Shown here one piece after another: positions 11,249 through 22,924 of a stretch of 64,000 nt of DNA (positions are counted from its first letter, which is position 1; every line of letters begins with the position of its first letter). The stretch covers positions 35,908,501-35,972,500 of the forward strand of contig NC_091245.1 of NCBI RefSeq assembly GCF_042477335.2, written 5' to 3'. Below the pieces are notes generated by a model. It saw nothing but the letters and a program-made list of their open reading frames with translations. It did not search any database and was not told the origin of the DNA. The position numbers were made by a program, and so were the translations under genes. This DNA comes from Ovis canadensis (taxonomy: Eukaryota; Chordata; Mammalia; Artiodactyla; Bovidae).

Positions 11249-12980
11249 CTTTTTCTTTTTAATCTTTTAATTTTGTATTGGGGTATATCCTATTAACAAT
11301 ATTGTGATAGTTTCATGTGAACAGCAAAGGGACTCAGCCATACATATACATGTATCCATTCTCTTCCAAACTCTCCTCCCATCCAGGCCACCACAAAACA
11401 TTGAGCAGAGTTCCATGTGTTATGCTGTAGGTCTTTGTTGGTTATCCTTTTTAAATAGAGCAGTGTGTACATGTCCACCCCAAAGCTCCTAACTATCCAT
11501 TCCTCCGTTCTTCCCCTTTGGCAACCATAAGTTTGTTCTTTAAGTCTGTGAGCCTCTTTCTGTTTTGTAAGTTCATTTGTATCATTCTTTTTTTTTTTTT
11601 TTTCAGGTCAGTTCAGTGTCTGACTCTCTGTGACCCCATGAATCGCAGCACACCAGGCCTCCCTGTCCATCACCAACTCCCGGAGTTCAATCAAACTCAC
11701 GTCCGTTGAGTCCGTGTTGCCATCCAGCCATCTCTCTGTCGTCCCCTTTTCCTCCTGCCCCCAATGCCTCCCAGCATCAGGGTCTTTTCCAATGAGTCAG
11801 CTCTTCGCATGAGGTGGCCAAAGTACTGGAGTTTTAGCTTTAGCATCATTCCTTCCAAAGAACATCCAGGGCTGATCTCCTTTAGAATGGACTGGTTGGA
11901 TCTCCTTGCAGTCCAAGGGACTCTCAAGAGTTTTTTTTTTTTTTTTTTAAGAATCCATATATAAGGGGATGCTATTTGATATTGCTATTTCTCCTCTGAC
12001 TTACTTCACTCAGTATGACACTCTCTCAGCCCATCCATGTTGCTGAAAATGGCATTATTTCATTCTTTTTAATGGCTGACTAATATTCCATTGTATATAA
12101 ATACCGCATCTTTATCCTTTCCTCTGTCAATGGACATTTAGATTGCTTCCATGTCTGGGCTATTGTAAATAGTGTTTCAATGAACATTGGGATGTGCATA
12201 TCCTTTTGAATCATGTTTTCCTCCAGATACATGCCCAGGAGTGAGATTGTAGGGTCATCTTGTAGCTCTGTTTTTAGTTTTGTAAGGAACATCCGTGCTG
12301 TTCTCCATAGTGGCTGAACTAATTTATATTGCCACCAACAGTGTAGGAGGGTTTCTTTCTCTATATACCCTCTCCAGCATTTATTGTTTGTGGATTTTTT
12401 GATGATAGCCATTCTGACTGGTGTGAGGTGGTATCTCATTGTAGGTTTGATTTGCATTTCTCCAATAATTAGTGATGTTGAACTTCTTTTCATGTGCCTC
12501 TTGGCTATCTTTATGTCTTTGAAAAAATGTATGTTTAGGTCTGCCCATTTTTTGATTGGGTTGTTTACTTTATGCTATTAAGCCTCATGAGTTATTTGTC
12601 AGTTTTGGAGACTAATCCCTTGTCAGTCACATCATTTGCAAATATTTTCTCCCAATCTGTGGGTTGTCTTTTAGTTTTATTTATTGCTTCCTTTGCTATG
12701 CAAAGGCTTTTGAGTTTAAGTAGGTCCTGTTTATTTATTTTTGCTTTTGTTTCCATTATTCTGGGAGATGAGTTGAAAAAGATATTGCTGTGATTTATGT
12801 AGGAGAGTGTTCTGCTTATATTTTCCTTGTTTTAAAGGTCTCACATTTAGGTCTTTCTCTGTAATGAGGTTATTTTTGTATATGATGTCAAAGAATGATC
12901 TAACTTCATTTTTTTTTCACATGTAGCTGTCCAGTTTTCCCAGCACCATTTGTTGAAGAGACTATCTTTCCAACATTGCA
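11249..12980 (-). mobile_element. Younger L1, 5'-truncated, antisense, with ORF2 C-terminus
   Basis: About 1.4 kb of L1 plus a nested BovB piece. The 3' UTR is at left; the ORF2 3' part is at right. An open stretch at 12080-12493 (minus) of 137 codons is recognisable ORF2p C-terminus, with the order [15 protein letters not shown], a [16 protein letters not shown] block and a [15 protein letters not shown] block. That is the region after the RT domain that includes the cysteine-rich end. It cannot make a functional ORF2 protein because the endonuclease and RT domains are absent. A 7-bp direct repeat, tagtaac, at 11242-11248 and 12981-12987 is the likely TSD. Confidence 0.88.
11605..11932 (-). 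mobile_element. BovB LINE copy D, 3' end, nested in L1
   Basis: 328 bp of BovB 3' end inserted in a T-rich stretch of the L1 3' UTR, with T runs on both sides (11588-11602 and 11931-11948). The poly-T on each side is probably the duplicated target. The order of events is old L1, then younger L1, then BovB. Confidence 0.92.
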
Positions 12981-13545
12981 TAGTAACATTTTCTATTTTA
13001 AAGAATGCTTTGGATTTTCACAGTTTTATTTAACTTTGACATAATTGATATGAATTTCTTTTGGATAGTGTTTTCCTAAGAAATCTCATTCTTTCCATTT
13101 CAACTTATCAGTGGCCGTATGTTTCTACCACTCATAAATAACAAGTATGGGTATTTTAAAAAATCCAATCAGACAAATTTTGCTTTTACTTAGAGATTTT
13201 AATTCATTTATAGTTATTGTAATTATTGATGTATTTGCATATTTATCATTTTGTGCTTCTTATTTTACTTCTGTGTAATTTCATTCTTTTTCCTTCTTTC
13301 TTTTGGACAGACTTCTAAAAAAAATCTCATACCATTTTTCTCCTGATTTTGAAGTGATATACTTAGTTTATATTATTTTTGTGGTCAACCTTGAAGTTTA
13401 AATGTTTATGCTTAAGGAAGTTTGAATTATATTAATGCCTCTATCCTGCTCCTGAATAATATAGATATCTTAAAATATACTCACAGTTTACTTCTTGGCT
13501 TGCATGGTGTCTTTTATAATGTTTTAGTTTCAACTAGTCTTACTT

Positions 13546-13807
13546 CTGAGAATGGCACCCCACTCCAGTACTCTTGCCTGGAAAATCCCATGGATGGAGG
13601 AGCCTGGTAGGCTGCAGTCCATGGGGTTGCTAAGAGCTGGACATGACTGAGCGACTTCACTTTTCACTTTCATGCATTGGAGAAGGAAATGGCAACCCAC
13701 TCCAGTGTTCTTGCCTGGAGAATTCCAGGGATAGGGAAGCCTGGTAGGCTGCCATCTATGGGGTCACACAGAGTCGAACACAACTGAAGTGACTTAGCAG
13801 CAGCAGC
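13546..13807 (+). mobile_element. BOV-A2 SINE, full-length dimer
   Basis: Two BovA monomers on the plus strand joined by a ttcactttcatgcattgg linker and ending in an agcagcagc tail. TSD agtctta(c/t)tt at 13536-13545 and 13808-13817 with one mismatch. Confidence 0.95.
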
Positions 13808-14227
13808 AGTCTTATTTTAAATCTACAAGTTGAAAATGATTATTTATGCTCTTTAGAGGCTATATGTGCTTTTATTTCCCACATGTTAGCCTTGTTATTT
13901 GCTCACTGTCCCTTCTATCTACAACTTTTTTTTTGTGAAACTGGTCTTTTATTTTTCTTCCCTGAAATACATCTTTATAGGACTCTTTATTAAGTATTTG
14001 TTGGTAGTAACCTACTCAGTTTTATTTACCTGAAAGCTATTTACCATTGATCTTGTAAAATAGTTTCACTGGGCATACTAATCTTTAAGTTTTCAGTTAT
14101 TTTCTCTTAGCCTTTGATACTACATTTTATTGTCATGATTTTTAGCTTCTGTTATGGTTTTTGAGAAGCTAATTGTCAGTCTAATCACTGTTCCCTTGAA
14201 GGTAAGTTAATTCTTTATTTGCTTTTA

Positions 14228-14303
14228 AGACTTATTCACTTTGCTATATAGCAGAAACTAACACAAGATTGTAAATCAACTATACTCTAATAAAGATTAA
14301 AAA
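14228..14303 (+). mobile_element. Short L1 3' end with poly-A
   Basis: A 76-bp ruminant L1 terminus: ctatatagcagaaactaac, then a ttgtaaatcaactatact block, then an aataaag signal and A-rich end. It interrupts the antisense old L1 and is severely 5'-truncated. Confidence 0.75.
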
Positions 14304-14689
14304 AATAATTTGTCTTCCTCTTTGGTAATTTTTTTGTTTTACTATGAGATGCATAGGTGTAAATTTATTTATCCAGCATGGGATTCATTGGTCTGCTATC
14401 ATAGGTTGAAAAGAATTCTTAGTGATTATCTCTTCAAATATTTTCTCTCCTCCAATTTTTAAATAATATTTTGGGAGAACTATAATTTGAAATACATTTG
14501 ACCTCTTTATTTTATTCTCCAGATTTCATAAACTCTTTTACTTTGTCTATATCTCAGTATGTATTGCATTGTGGGTAATTTCATTAGGTGCTTCTTTCAT
14601 CCATTCAGTTATTCTTGTGTTATCTTACCTGATTCCTAATGTACTGTTTACATTTTAAATTTCAATTATTACTTACCAAACATTTAGAA

Positions 14690-14797
14690 ACCCACTCCAA
14701 TATTCTTGCCTGGAGAATCCCATGGACAGAGGAGCCTGGTAGGCTACAGTCTATGAGGTCACAAGAGTCAGACTTGACTTAGCGACTAAACTGCCGC
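14690..14797 (+). mobile_element. Bov SINE, 5'-truncated
   Basis: BovA body from cccactccaatattcttgcc to a gcgactaaactgc end. TSD aacat(t/c)tagaa at 14679-14689 and 14798-14808, so the truncation occurred at insertion. Confidence 0.9.
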
Positions 14798-14863
14798 AAC
14801 ATCTAGAATTTCTTTTTGACTTTTTCAGCCTTCTGATTCATTCTTAATAGTTAGGTTGTGGCT

Positions 14864-15239
14864 GTGGAAAGAAAAGAAAGTTAGTCGCTTAGTCCTGTCT
14901 GACTCTTTGTGACCCCATGGACAGTAGCCACCCAGGCTCCTGTCCATTTAGTAGGACAGTATATATATATACCATGTATCTCGTGGACTCAGATTTTCCA
15001 CTTTTAGCACAGGCATTTTGGCATCCGATAGATATAAAGTATCAGCTCAGTCATTTCCGACTCTTTGCAGTCCTATGGACTGTAGCCCACCAGGCTCCTC
15101 TGTCCTTGGAGTTCTCTAGGAAAGAATACTGGAGTGGGTTGCCATTCCCCTTTCCAGGGGCTCTTCCTAACCCAAGGATCGATCCCGGTTTTCCTGCCTT
15201 GTAGGCAGATTCTTTACCATCTGAGCCACCAGGGAAACT
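14864..15239 (-). mobile_element. Composite Bov SINE within one TSD
   Basis: Two overlapping Bov units face the same way. A partial BovA unit at 14880-14948 is followed by about 90 bp of unrelated AT-rich sequence (14949-15040). A full Bov-tA with tRNA-like head then ends at the ctgagccaccagggaaac motif near 15236. The 10-bp direct repeat ggttgtggct at 14854-14863 and 15240-15249 encloses the whole, so it appears to have entered as one unit, or one SINE was later expanded. Confidence 0.75.
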
Positions 15240-15451
15240 GGTTGTGGCTTCAGAACTGATGATACTGTTGATACGGGCAACAATTCATATGGGAAATATT
15301 TTTTTCTCCAATGCTAAAATAATTGATTTTCCATGTGGGATGTTTTCTTTTCTCCCTTTTTTAAATTTCACCATTTATTAATAACATAATGATCTAGGAA
15401 TCTCAGCTATTTGCAGTGTCTTTCTTTTTATTTTCCACTTTTTACTGGCCC

Positions 15452-15819
15452 TGCTGCTGCTGCTGTTAAGTCGCGTCAGTCGTCTCTGACTCTGTGCAAC
15501 CCCACAGACGGCAGCCCACCAGGCTCCTCTGTGCCTGGTCTTCTCCAGGCAAGAACCCTGGAGTGGGTTGCCATTTCCTTCTCCAAGCATGAAAGTGAAA
15601 AGTTTGTGTTGTTAATTAGTTGCTGAGTTGTGCCTGACTCTTTGTGACTCCAAGGACTGTAGCCTGCAGGCTCCTCTGTCCATGAGATTTCCCAAGAATC
15701 CAGAAATGAGCGCCATTTCCTTCCTCAGGAGTTCTTCCTGACCCACTGATCAAAATCCGAGTCTCTTGATCTGCATTGGCAGGCAGATTCTTTACCACTG
15801 AACCACTTGGGAAGCCCAT
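15452..15819 (-). mobile_element. BovA monomer fused to Bov-tA
   Basis: Left: a BovA monomer with ctgctgctgctg start (15452-15603), ending at the gcatgaaagtgaaaag linker. Right: a Bov-tA with its tRNA-like head at the right end (tttaccactgaaccacttgg). In sense order this is tRNA head, BovA, BovA. No TSD was found, so two adjacent insertions are also possible. Confidence 0.8.
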
Positions 15820-16589
15820 GGACAGATAGTAGGTTGCAATAAATATTTGGGTCTATAAATATACAAAGGAGAATTACTGTTTAAACTGTTTGCTTTCCTC
15901 TCTAAATTCATGCTTACTTTCATATCTCATCATTAAGAATTTTGCTTATGGTCTTGTAATCTCAATTCTACATTTACAAATACCTTTGAAAAATTTTGTT
16001 CTTATTTGTAGGTATTTCACAGTGAGATGATTGGATTTCCAGTGTGCTATATTTGCAGAACAGAATCACACATTTTGGTTCTTGAATCTACTTATAAACA
16101 TAGAAAACAATCACTTTCATCCAGAATTTCAAAACTTATTGCAGTAGATTATACAAACATTATTTATAGTAATTTTCCCTGTAACTTTTAGACATTCATC
16201 TCTGTTTCATTTCTAAATTTATATGTTTTGTTTTCCCCCATTTATATTTTTTTACAACAACTGATGGCTGATTTATTTCATTTATTTCTTCAAGAGAACT
16301 CCTCTTGGATTTATTTAGGAATTATACTGTTTATTTTAAAAGTCTTATTTAGGTATATATTTAATATATTTTAATTAAATTTTGTGAATTTTCTTCTTAG
16401 TACATCTTTGGCAAAATTAATATATTTTGATATTAGTGTTCTCATTTTGTGATTATGACAGATAATTCTAAGTATTGATACTTTCTAGATATCTTCCTTT
16501 ATGGCATACAAGTTAAGAGACCATGTCTGCATTTATAAATGAATTTTACATGTCTTTCTGTTATTAATTTTTAGTATTATTGCACCTCT
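15820..16589. other. AT-rich sequence, possible old antisense L1
   Basis: About 770 bp, strongly AT-rich with no open frame. A block near 16380-16450 (an agtacatctttggc-like run) faintly resembles antisense L1 ORF2, but I cannot support a firm call. Confidence 0.35.
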
Positions 16590-16601
16590 GCCGGAAAATA
16601 T

Positions 16602-17865
16602 CAGTTCAGTTCAGTTGCTCAGTCGTGTCCAACTCTTTGCTACCCCATGAACTGCAGCACGCCAGGCCTCCCTGTCCATCACCAACTCCTGGAGTGCACC
16701 CAAACCCATGTCCATTGAGTTGGTGATGCCATCCATCCATCTCATACTCTGTCATCCCCTTCTCTTCCTGCCCCCAGCATCAGGTCTTTTCAAATGAGTC
16801 AGCTCTTCACATCAGATGGCCAAAGTATTGAAGTTTCAGCTTCAGCATCAGGCCTGCCAGTGAATATTCAGGAGACTGATTTCCATTAGGGTGGACTGGC
16901 TGGATCTCCTTGCAGTCCAAGGGATTCTCAAAAGTCTTCTCCCACACCACAGTTCAAAAGCATCAATTCTTCAGTGCTCACCTTTCTTTATAGTCCAACT
17001 CTCACATCCATACATGACTACTGGAAAAACCATAGCCTTGACTAGACAGACCTTTGTTGACAAAATAATGTCTCTGCTTTTTAATATGCTATCTAGGCTG
17101 GTCATAACTGTCCTTCCAAGGAGTAAGTGTCTTTTAATTTCATGGCTGCAATCACCATCTGCAGTAATCTTGGAGGCCAGAAAACTAAAGTCAGCCACTG
17201 CTTCCACTGTTTCCCCCTCTATTTGCCAAGAAGTGATGGGACCGGATGCCATGATCTTAGTTTTCTGAATGTTGAGCTTTAAGCCCACTTTTTCACTCTC
17301 CTCTTTCACTTTCTTTAAGAGGCTCTTTAGTTCCTCTTCACTTTCTACCATAAGGGTGGTGTCATCTGCATGTCTGAGGTTATTGATATTTCTCCCAGCA
17401 ATCTTGATTCCAGCTTGTGTTTCTTCCAGCCCAGTGTTTCTCATGATGTACTCTACATATAAGTTAAATAAGCAAGATGACAATATACAGCCTTGACGTA
17501 CTCCTTTTCATATTTGGAACCAGTCTGTTGTTCCATGTCCAGTTCTAACTGTTGCTTCCTGACCTGCATGCAGATTTCTCAAGAGGCAGGTCAGGTGGTC
17601 TGGTATTCCCATCTCTTTCAGAATTTTCCACAGTTGATTGTGATCCACACAGTCAAAGGCTTTGGCATAGTCAAAAAAGCAGAAATAGATGTTTTTCTGG
17701 AACTCTCTTGCTTTTTCGATGATCCAGTGGATGTTAGCACTTTGATCTCCTTTTCCTCTGTTTTTTCTAAAACCAGCTTGAACATCTGGAATTTCACAGT
17801 TCATGTATTGCTGAAGCCTGGCTTGGAGAATTTTAAGCATTACTTTACTAGCATGTGAGATAAAT
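16602..17865 (-). mobile_element. BovB LINE copy E, RT region to tail, catalytic box mutated
   Basis: 1.26 kb of antisense BovB flanked by a 12-bp TSD with one mismatch: gcc(g/a)gaaaatat at 16590-16601 and 17866-17877. Sense frames at 17508-17840 (INCLUDES FFDYAKAFDCVDHNQ) and 16971-17483 cover the RT palm to C-terminus but are separated by a frame break. The catalytic box at 17361-17372 reads HADD instead of YADD: the first position is changed from Tyr to His. RT would need the Tyr and both Asp for normal activity, so this copy is dead twice over. Confidence 0.95.
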
Positions 17866-17877
17866 GCCAGAAAATAT

Positions 17878-18039
17878 AGTATGTGATAATTTTATTTTCT
17901 AAATTTCACTGAGTTTAAAAAAATTTTCTAATGTATGATGATTATTAAAACTATTCTATGGGTCCTCTATGATCATTTTCAGATGATAAGGTTTGATTTA
18001 GCACAGGCATTCTCTCTTTATATAGAAATATATATATAC

Positions 18040-18073
<34 letters not shown>

Positions 18074-18640
18074 CTTTGCTAATATCAACTTATTATTTCA
18101 AATTACTTACTGCATTGAGTGCTCTATACCTGACAAACTTTTCACTATTTAGCTTGCAATTGCATGAATCTTTCTTCAGACACTTTGGTTCTATTTATGT
18201 CAATACTTTAAAAGTTATTACAGTCATCATCTCATTACATGTTGTATTTTTAGTAAGCTTCAGTTGATTTGAAGTCTATCTGATAATAATAATAAGAATC
18301 TATTTCTTTTTTTTAATTGTCTGGCTTCTCTGCATCATCCTTTTTTTTTTAATCAGTTTTTTGAGGATGTTTTGTTTCATGCATATCAGTTCTTATTTTG
18401 ATTTATCTAAACATTTAAAAAGGATTTTAATGATCAGTCTTATTGTAATTATTAATTATTGCTTTAACAGTGCTACTATGATCTTATATCTGACTTTTAC
18501 ATTTTCTGCTATTTTTAAAAGTATATCTTTGCTTTTTCTTTCTCTTTTGTAGTATCTTTAGCTATAGTTTGAGAATTTTGTCTTTGTTCTTTCTATCAAA
18601 TCTAGAGATTTGAAAAGTGTCTGGTTTACTTTTATCTACG
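17878..18640 (-). mobile_element. Probable old L1, antisense, AT-rich
   Basis: Contains a ttgatttgaagtctatctg block and flanking T-rich runs typical of antisense L1 ORF2 (18250-18330). The rest is too diverged to align by eye. Positions 18641-18776 are unassigned. Confidence 0.4.
18023..18074. repeat. (TA)n(GA)n microsatellite
   Basis: Alternating TA units with one CA interruption run into about eleven GA units. Likely polymorphic in length. Confidence 0.9.
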
Positions 18641-18774
18641 TTCTTAGCTGTGTTTAGTTTTAAGTAACTTGGTCAGACTTACATTTAATAATATAGCATC
18701 CTTGACAACAGAATTCTCTTTGTTGTCTCCACTGCAAAAAAATAAAATAGTTTCATTTTCATCAACTGCTCTTT

Positions 18775-18776
<2 letters not shown>

Positions 18777-18835
<59 letters not shown>

Positions 18836-18845
18836 TACACATATA
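18777..18845. repeat. (TA)n(CA)n microsatellite
   Basis: Over twenty uninterrupted TA units followed by CA units and a short mixed end. Self-complementary TA tracts of this length can extrude hairpins and are assembly-error prone. Confidence 0.95.
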
Positions 18846-19270
18846 ATTTTATTTTTATAACCTGGACATTTTATACCTTTCTATTATGGTTTATTTCTTG
18901 TCATTTGCATATTTATATATTTGTAATTTTCAAGATACAATTTTGCAATTGTAAATGTAATTACTTAGATTTAATTGTAGGTTGCATGGGTTAGTATTCA
19001 TGGCCAGTCTCTTCATATTGAACTTTACTCTCAACTATTGACTTCTTACATCTTTCCCCTTTGGATGAAGTATATCCTTACGTGAGTTTTTAAGGAAACG
19101 TATGTAAGAAATATATCTCCAAAGACTTTATTAATGGAGATGTTAAGCTTCTTTCGATTATGATAAAAAAATTCACAAAATAACAGTGGCTTGAATAAGA
19201 TAGAAGTTTATTTATCTTTTGTGTAAATCATTAACAGTCATATAATATAATATACTAAAATAAACTAGCA
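18846..19270. other. Unassigned AT-rich sequence
   Basis: No recognised repeat or gene. Confidence 0.4.
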
Positions 19271-19274
19271 TATT

Positions 19275-19490
19275 TTAAGGACTGCCTGCAGCCATGCTTT
19301 GCACTTATTATCTCATTAAATCTTCAGAAAAGCTCCTGAGGTGAAATTGAGCATTCTCTCTTCTGCAGCAGGAAAACTGTGGCTCAAAGGGCAAAAGCAT
19401 CTGTCTTAATGCTAGTAAGTGACAGACCTGGGAGTTGAAGTCAGCATTTTCTAGTTCTCATGTTATCCTCACTTCAGCTTACTGTCTCTG
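19275..19490 (-). mobile_element. MIR SINE, antisense
   Basis: Order of antisense MIR blocks: ttatctcattaaatcttc, gcaggaaaactgtggctc, gctagtaagtgacagacc, gggagttgaagtc. Confidence 0.8.
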
Positions 19491-19514
19491 AGGAATCAAG
19501 TGACGAAGCAGAGC

Positions 19515-19720
19515 TAAGGATAAAGTGCTGTAGGGACAGAGCTGAGCAATTGGCAACTGATAAATTCTTCTTGGGAAGAATCTTCAAGGAAGCATCAGAC
19601 AGCAGGTGATACTGGAGAACAGACTTGAATAATTAAAACAAGTTTTCCAGGTGAGTAAGGAAGGAAAAAGCATTTTAGGCTAAGAAGGCAAGGGTTTTGT
19701 GTATGTGAGGTATGTAAGCT
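19515..19720 (-). mobile_element. L2 LINE fragment, antisense
   Basis: Weak match to antisense L2: a gaagaatcttcaaggaag block, a gaggtgagtaagg-like block and a cattttaggctaagaaggc block. Old and diverged. A short MIR/L2-type end follows near 19765-19790. Confidence 0.45.
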
Positions 19721-19859
19721 TTTGTTCCTTAAAGGAATTAATCTTTCTATTTCATTTCCACACATGAAATAGGTGCTTAGTAAGAGCTTATTGACTCAAT
19801 TTTATTTAGTCATTCTTTTTGTTCTATGTAGCAAACATGCTACTTGCCTCCGTAATATT

Positions 19860-20140
19860 GTCCTACCCTATCTTAGTAAGATAACCCTAGATACTATGGA
19901 GAGAGCAATGTGCCCAGATGAAAACTATGTGTAATTCCCAGTCTTCCTTACAGCTTGAGGATATAAATGGAATCTCCTGGGAGGGCTTCTGGGAAACTCC
20001 CCAAAGTGCCCTTTACTATATGTTTGATTCCTGATTAGAATCATATATTTACAGTCATGAGTCTAGTGGCTTAGACCATGGGCATGGAAGCGACATGGTA
20101 GTGACAATAAAGGACCCTGGGTCCCTGAGGACATTGTGAG
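19860..20140 (+). repeat. Unresolved old mammalian repeat, LTR-like
   Basis: Blocks gggagggcttctgggaaac and a ggaccctgggtccctgagg block (20112-20130) recur in an old mammalian interspersed repeat whose family I cannot name. No open frame. Confidence 0.35.
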
Positions 20141-20159
20141 GTCACCATACCAATTCTAA

Positions 20160-21005
20160 ATGCCTGTTTTAAAAATATATTTTATGTGAAAAAAAATTCT
20201 TCTTGTTTATGCTACTATTATCTCTATTATCTGCTACGAGCAACCAAGTACAATTTTCAACTGATATATCCCCAATTCAGCATCCTTTCTAGGAATGTAA
20301 GTGACTGGAACACTTAAAAATAATTGTGGCTAGAAATTACTATTTGGAAAATGCACAGAAATACCAAGAGAATTTCCCAGCTGGACCCCATTCCCAAGGT
20401 GGATCTCAAAGACAGTTTTATGCCAACCGTGTAACCTGGAGGAATTCCAGAAGACTTTCAGCAAGAGAAAGTGGATGCTGATACTGCTATACTTTAGTGG
20501 AAGCTGAAAGGCTGGAATGATGACCTTTCAAGAAGAACAAATGTTATTAAATAATGGATTTTGTCCCACCTCCTACAACAGTCAAAAGCAAAAGGATGAA
20601 AAGGGAATCCTACTCTTCTATTAATAACTCCTCATTCAGGCTCATGCTGATGAAGCAGAAAGCATCTGTAAAATTAGCAGTTTTGCCTGCAAATTAGCCC
20701 CTTGCAAAGCCATAAAAAGAATTAAGGAAAATTCTATTAATGGAGTCAAGGATGAAAAATCAAGAGTGATAGAGCATAAATACCCAGACAACTGATACTT
20801 TTTTTTTAGAAGAAGATATTACCCAGGTTTTAAATAGCTGCTTAGAGTTGTGTATGAAGAAAATGTTAATTTATAGCCCTTGATCAGTGTCTTTTCTTAA
20901 TGGCTCCTTGGAGCAAATCAATCAGAACTTGAAGAACACAAGGTTTAGGTTGATGTTAATAAAAACCACCCCATCTACCCTAGTTGAGATATTACTGTTC
21001 CACTT
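20160..21005. other. Unassigned sequence
   Basis: About 850 bp without recognised repeat or coding signal. Composition is even and there are no microsatellites, so it may be ordinary single-copy DNA. Confidence 0.4.
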
Positions 21006-21009
21006 TAGA

Positions 21010-21235
21010 AAGGCAATGCAATAAGTGAAAAGAGATTTAACTTCAGAGGCAAAGTTGGGTTTGAATCTGGCTCTGTTCCTTCACTAGCCTGGGGAAAGTC
21101 TTCTACCACTCTGTGCCTCTATTTTACCTTCTATCAAAGAAGCTGATGATTATGCTTCATTGTGTTAAGAGCATTAAATTAAGTACCATATAAAGAATTT
21201 GGTCCCTAGTAGGTTGTTAACAAATGTTAGTCCTT
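21010..21235 (+). mobile_element. MIR SINE, near full length
   Basis: Sense MIR blocks in order: gggtttgaatctggctctg, agcctggggaaagtc, ctctgtgcctctattttacc, then a gagcattaaattaag block and a gttgttaacaaatgttag end. Confidence 0.85.
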
Positions 21236-21987
21236 TTCTATTTTTCCTTCCTCATCAGAGGGCCAGGGACATCAAACCTCCCTGCAAACCTATGCAAAGC
21301 AGTTAAATTTAGTTCTGGGAAATTCTCCCCATAAGATCAGTCCCTATTGAGGAGCTGAACACATTTTCATAATTTATGACTGGTCTTGAGCAATGGGCTC
21401 CCATTTGCAATTTTATGAAAATGATAAATCACTATCCAATAGTGGGGGATAATCTCAAGAAAGATTCTGAGACTCTCTTTAACAATAAAAGGGGAGGGAT
21501 TCCTGTCTCCAGCAAGGAGCATAGATAGGAGATCTTTGAAACTGATACAATTTATTTTTAGGCTTAGTAGTTTTCACGGTCATAGGTATCTATACTGAAA
21601 TTCTAAGAGAAAGTAAAGAGTTTGAGGGCTCTGTTGAGGGGCTTGGGTGTCTTAAATCACTCCTGCTTTCTTAGTTCAAGGCAGTATTTCACATCTGAAA
21701 CACACATTTTCACTCCAAGATCTGAAAAATGGCAAGATATAGACAAAGCAATTAAATCCACAATGCACCTGGAGGACGAACACAGTTTGAAAGTGGATGA
21801 ATCATTAAGAAAGACCTGAACAGCACTTTAAAGTCTTTGTCTCTAATTGATGGCTGTAGCTTATAAGATTGGGCAAACAAATATAGAAAAATCTAACTGT
21901 ACTAGCAACACTCATCAGGGTAAACCTTCAAAGGTTATAATGTAATCCCTGAATCATTCCCCTCCAAGCTCCAATATCATCCTCTAA
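21236..21987. other. Unassigned sequence
   Basis: About 750 bp with no recognised repeat. A 65-codon open frame at 21622-21819 has no recognisable domain and is within chance expectation. Confidence 0.4.
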
Positions 21988-22737
21988 GCGAAGAGGATTT
22001 AAAGAGCCTCTTGATGAAAGTGAAGAGGAGAGTGAAAAAGCTGGCTTAAAACATCAACATTCAGAAAACAAAGATCATGGCATCTGGTCCCATCATTTCA
22101 TGGCAAATAGATGGGGAAACAAAGGAAACAGTGACAGACTTTATTTTCTTGGTCTCCATAATCACTGCAGTGGTGATTGCAGCCATGAAATTAAAAGACT
22201 CCTGCTCTTTGGAAGAAAAGCTATGACCAAACTAGACAGCATACTAAAGAGCAGAGACATTATTTTGCCAACAAAGGTCTGTATAGTCGAAGCCATGGTT
22301 TTTCCAGTAGTCATATATGGATGTGAGAATTGGACCATAAAGAAAGCTGAGTGCCAAAGAATTGATGCTTTTGAAGTGTGGTGTTGGAGAAGACTCTTGA
22401 CAATCCCTTGGACTGCCAAAGATCCAACCAGTCCATCCTAAAGGAAATCAGTCCTGAATATTCATTGGAAGGACTGATGCTGAAGCTGAAACTTCAATAC
22501 TTTGGCCACCTGATGTGAAGAACTGACTCATTGGAAAAGACCCTGATCCTGAGAAGGATTGAAGGCAGGAGGAGAAGGGGATGACAGAAGATGAGATGGT
22601 TGGATGGCATCACCAACTTGATGGACATGAGTTTGAGCAAGCTCTGGGAGTTGGTGATGGACAGGGAAGCTTGGTGTGCTGCAGTCCACGGGGTCACAAA
22701 GAGTCAGACATGACTGACTGATTGAATTGAACTGAAG
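21988..22737 (+). mobile_element. BovB LINE copy F, 3' end
   Basis: 750 bp from just after the RT catalytic box (a DLKSLLMKVK-like stretch) to the (tgaa)n tail. A sense frame at 22100-22441 keeps the GDCSHEIKR and YGCENWTIKKAE motifs but is truncated and shifted. Confidence 0.93.
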
Positions 22738-22924
22738 CTCTTCATGTCTTAAGATCATAGAATCTGGGCTAGGTGGGGCTCTTAAAGTGGTAATTTAAAT
22801 TCCTCAACATCACCACTGAGTAGTCTTCCTACTTGTATTTGAGCACCTCCAACAACAGAGAGGAACATCCTTTTGAGATAAGCTATAGCATACTAGGCAA
22901 TCATTTGTGTAGAGAATATATATT

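Larger units (their letters stand above)
10800..14850 (-). mobile_element. Old L1, antisense, host of several nested insertions
   Basis: Fragments of one antisense old L1 (ORF2 side) can be followed in order. 10800-11248 has agatgtgtattctctgac and the gttgttccagttttctag block. 12988-13535 has the ccaatcagacaaattttgc and ttttaattcatttatagtt blocks. 13818-14680 has the tttcactgggcatacta and aatattttctctcctcc blocks. 14798-14850 follows. Insertions that break it are an L1 at 11249-12980, a BOV-A2 at 13546-13807, an L1 tail at 14228-14303 and a SINE at 14690-14797. No sense open frame remains. Confidence 0.65.
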
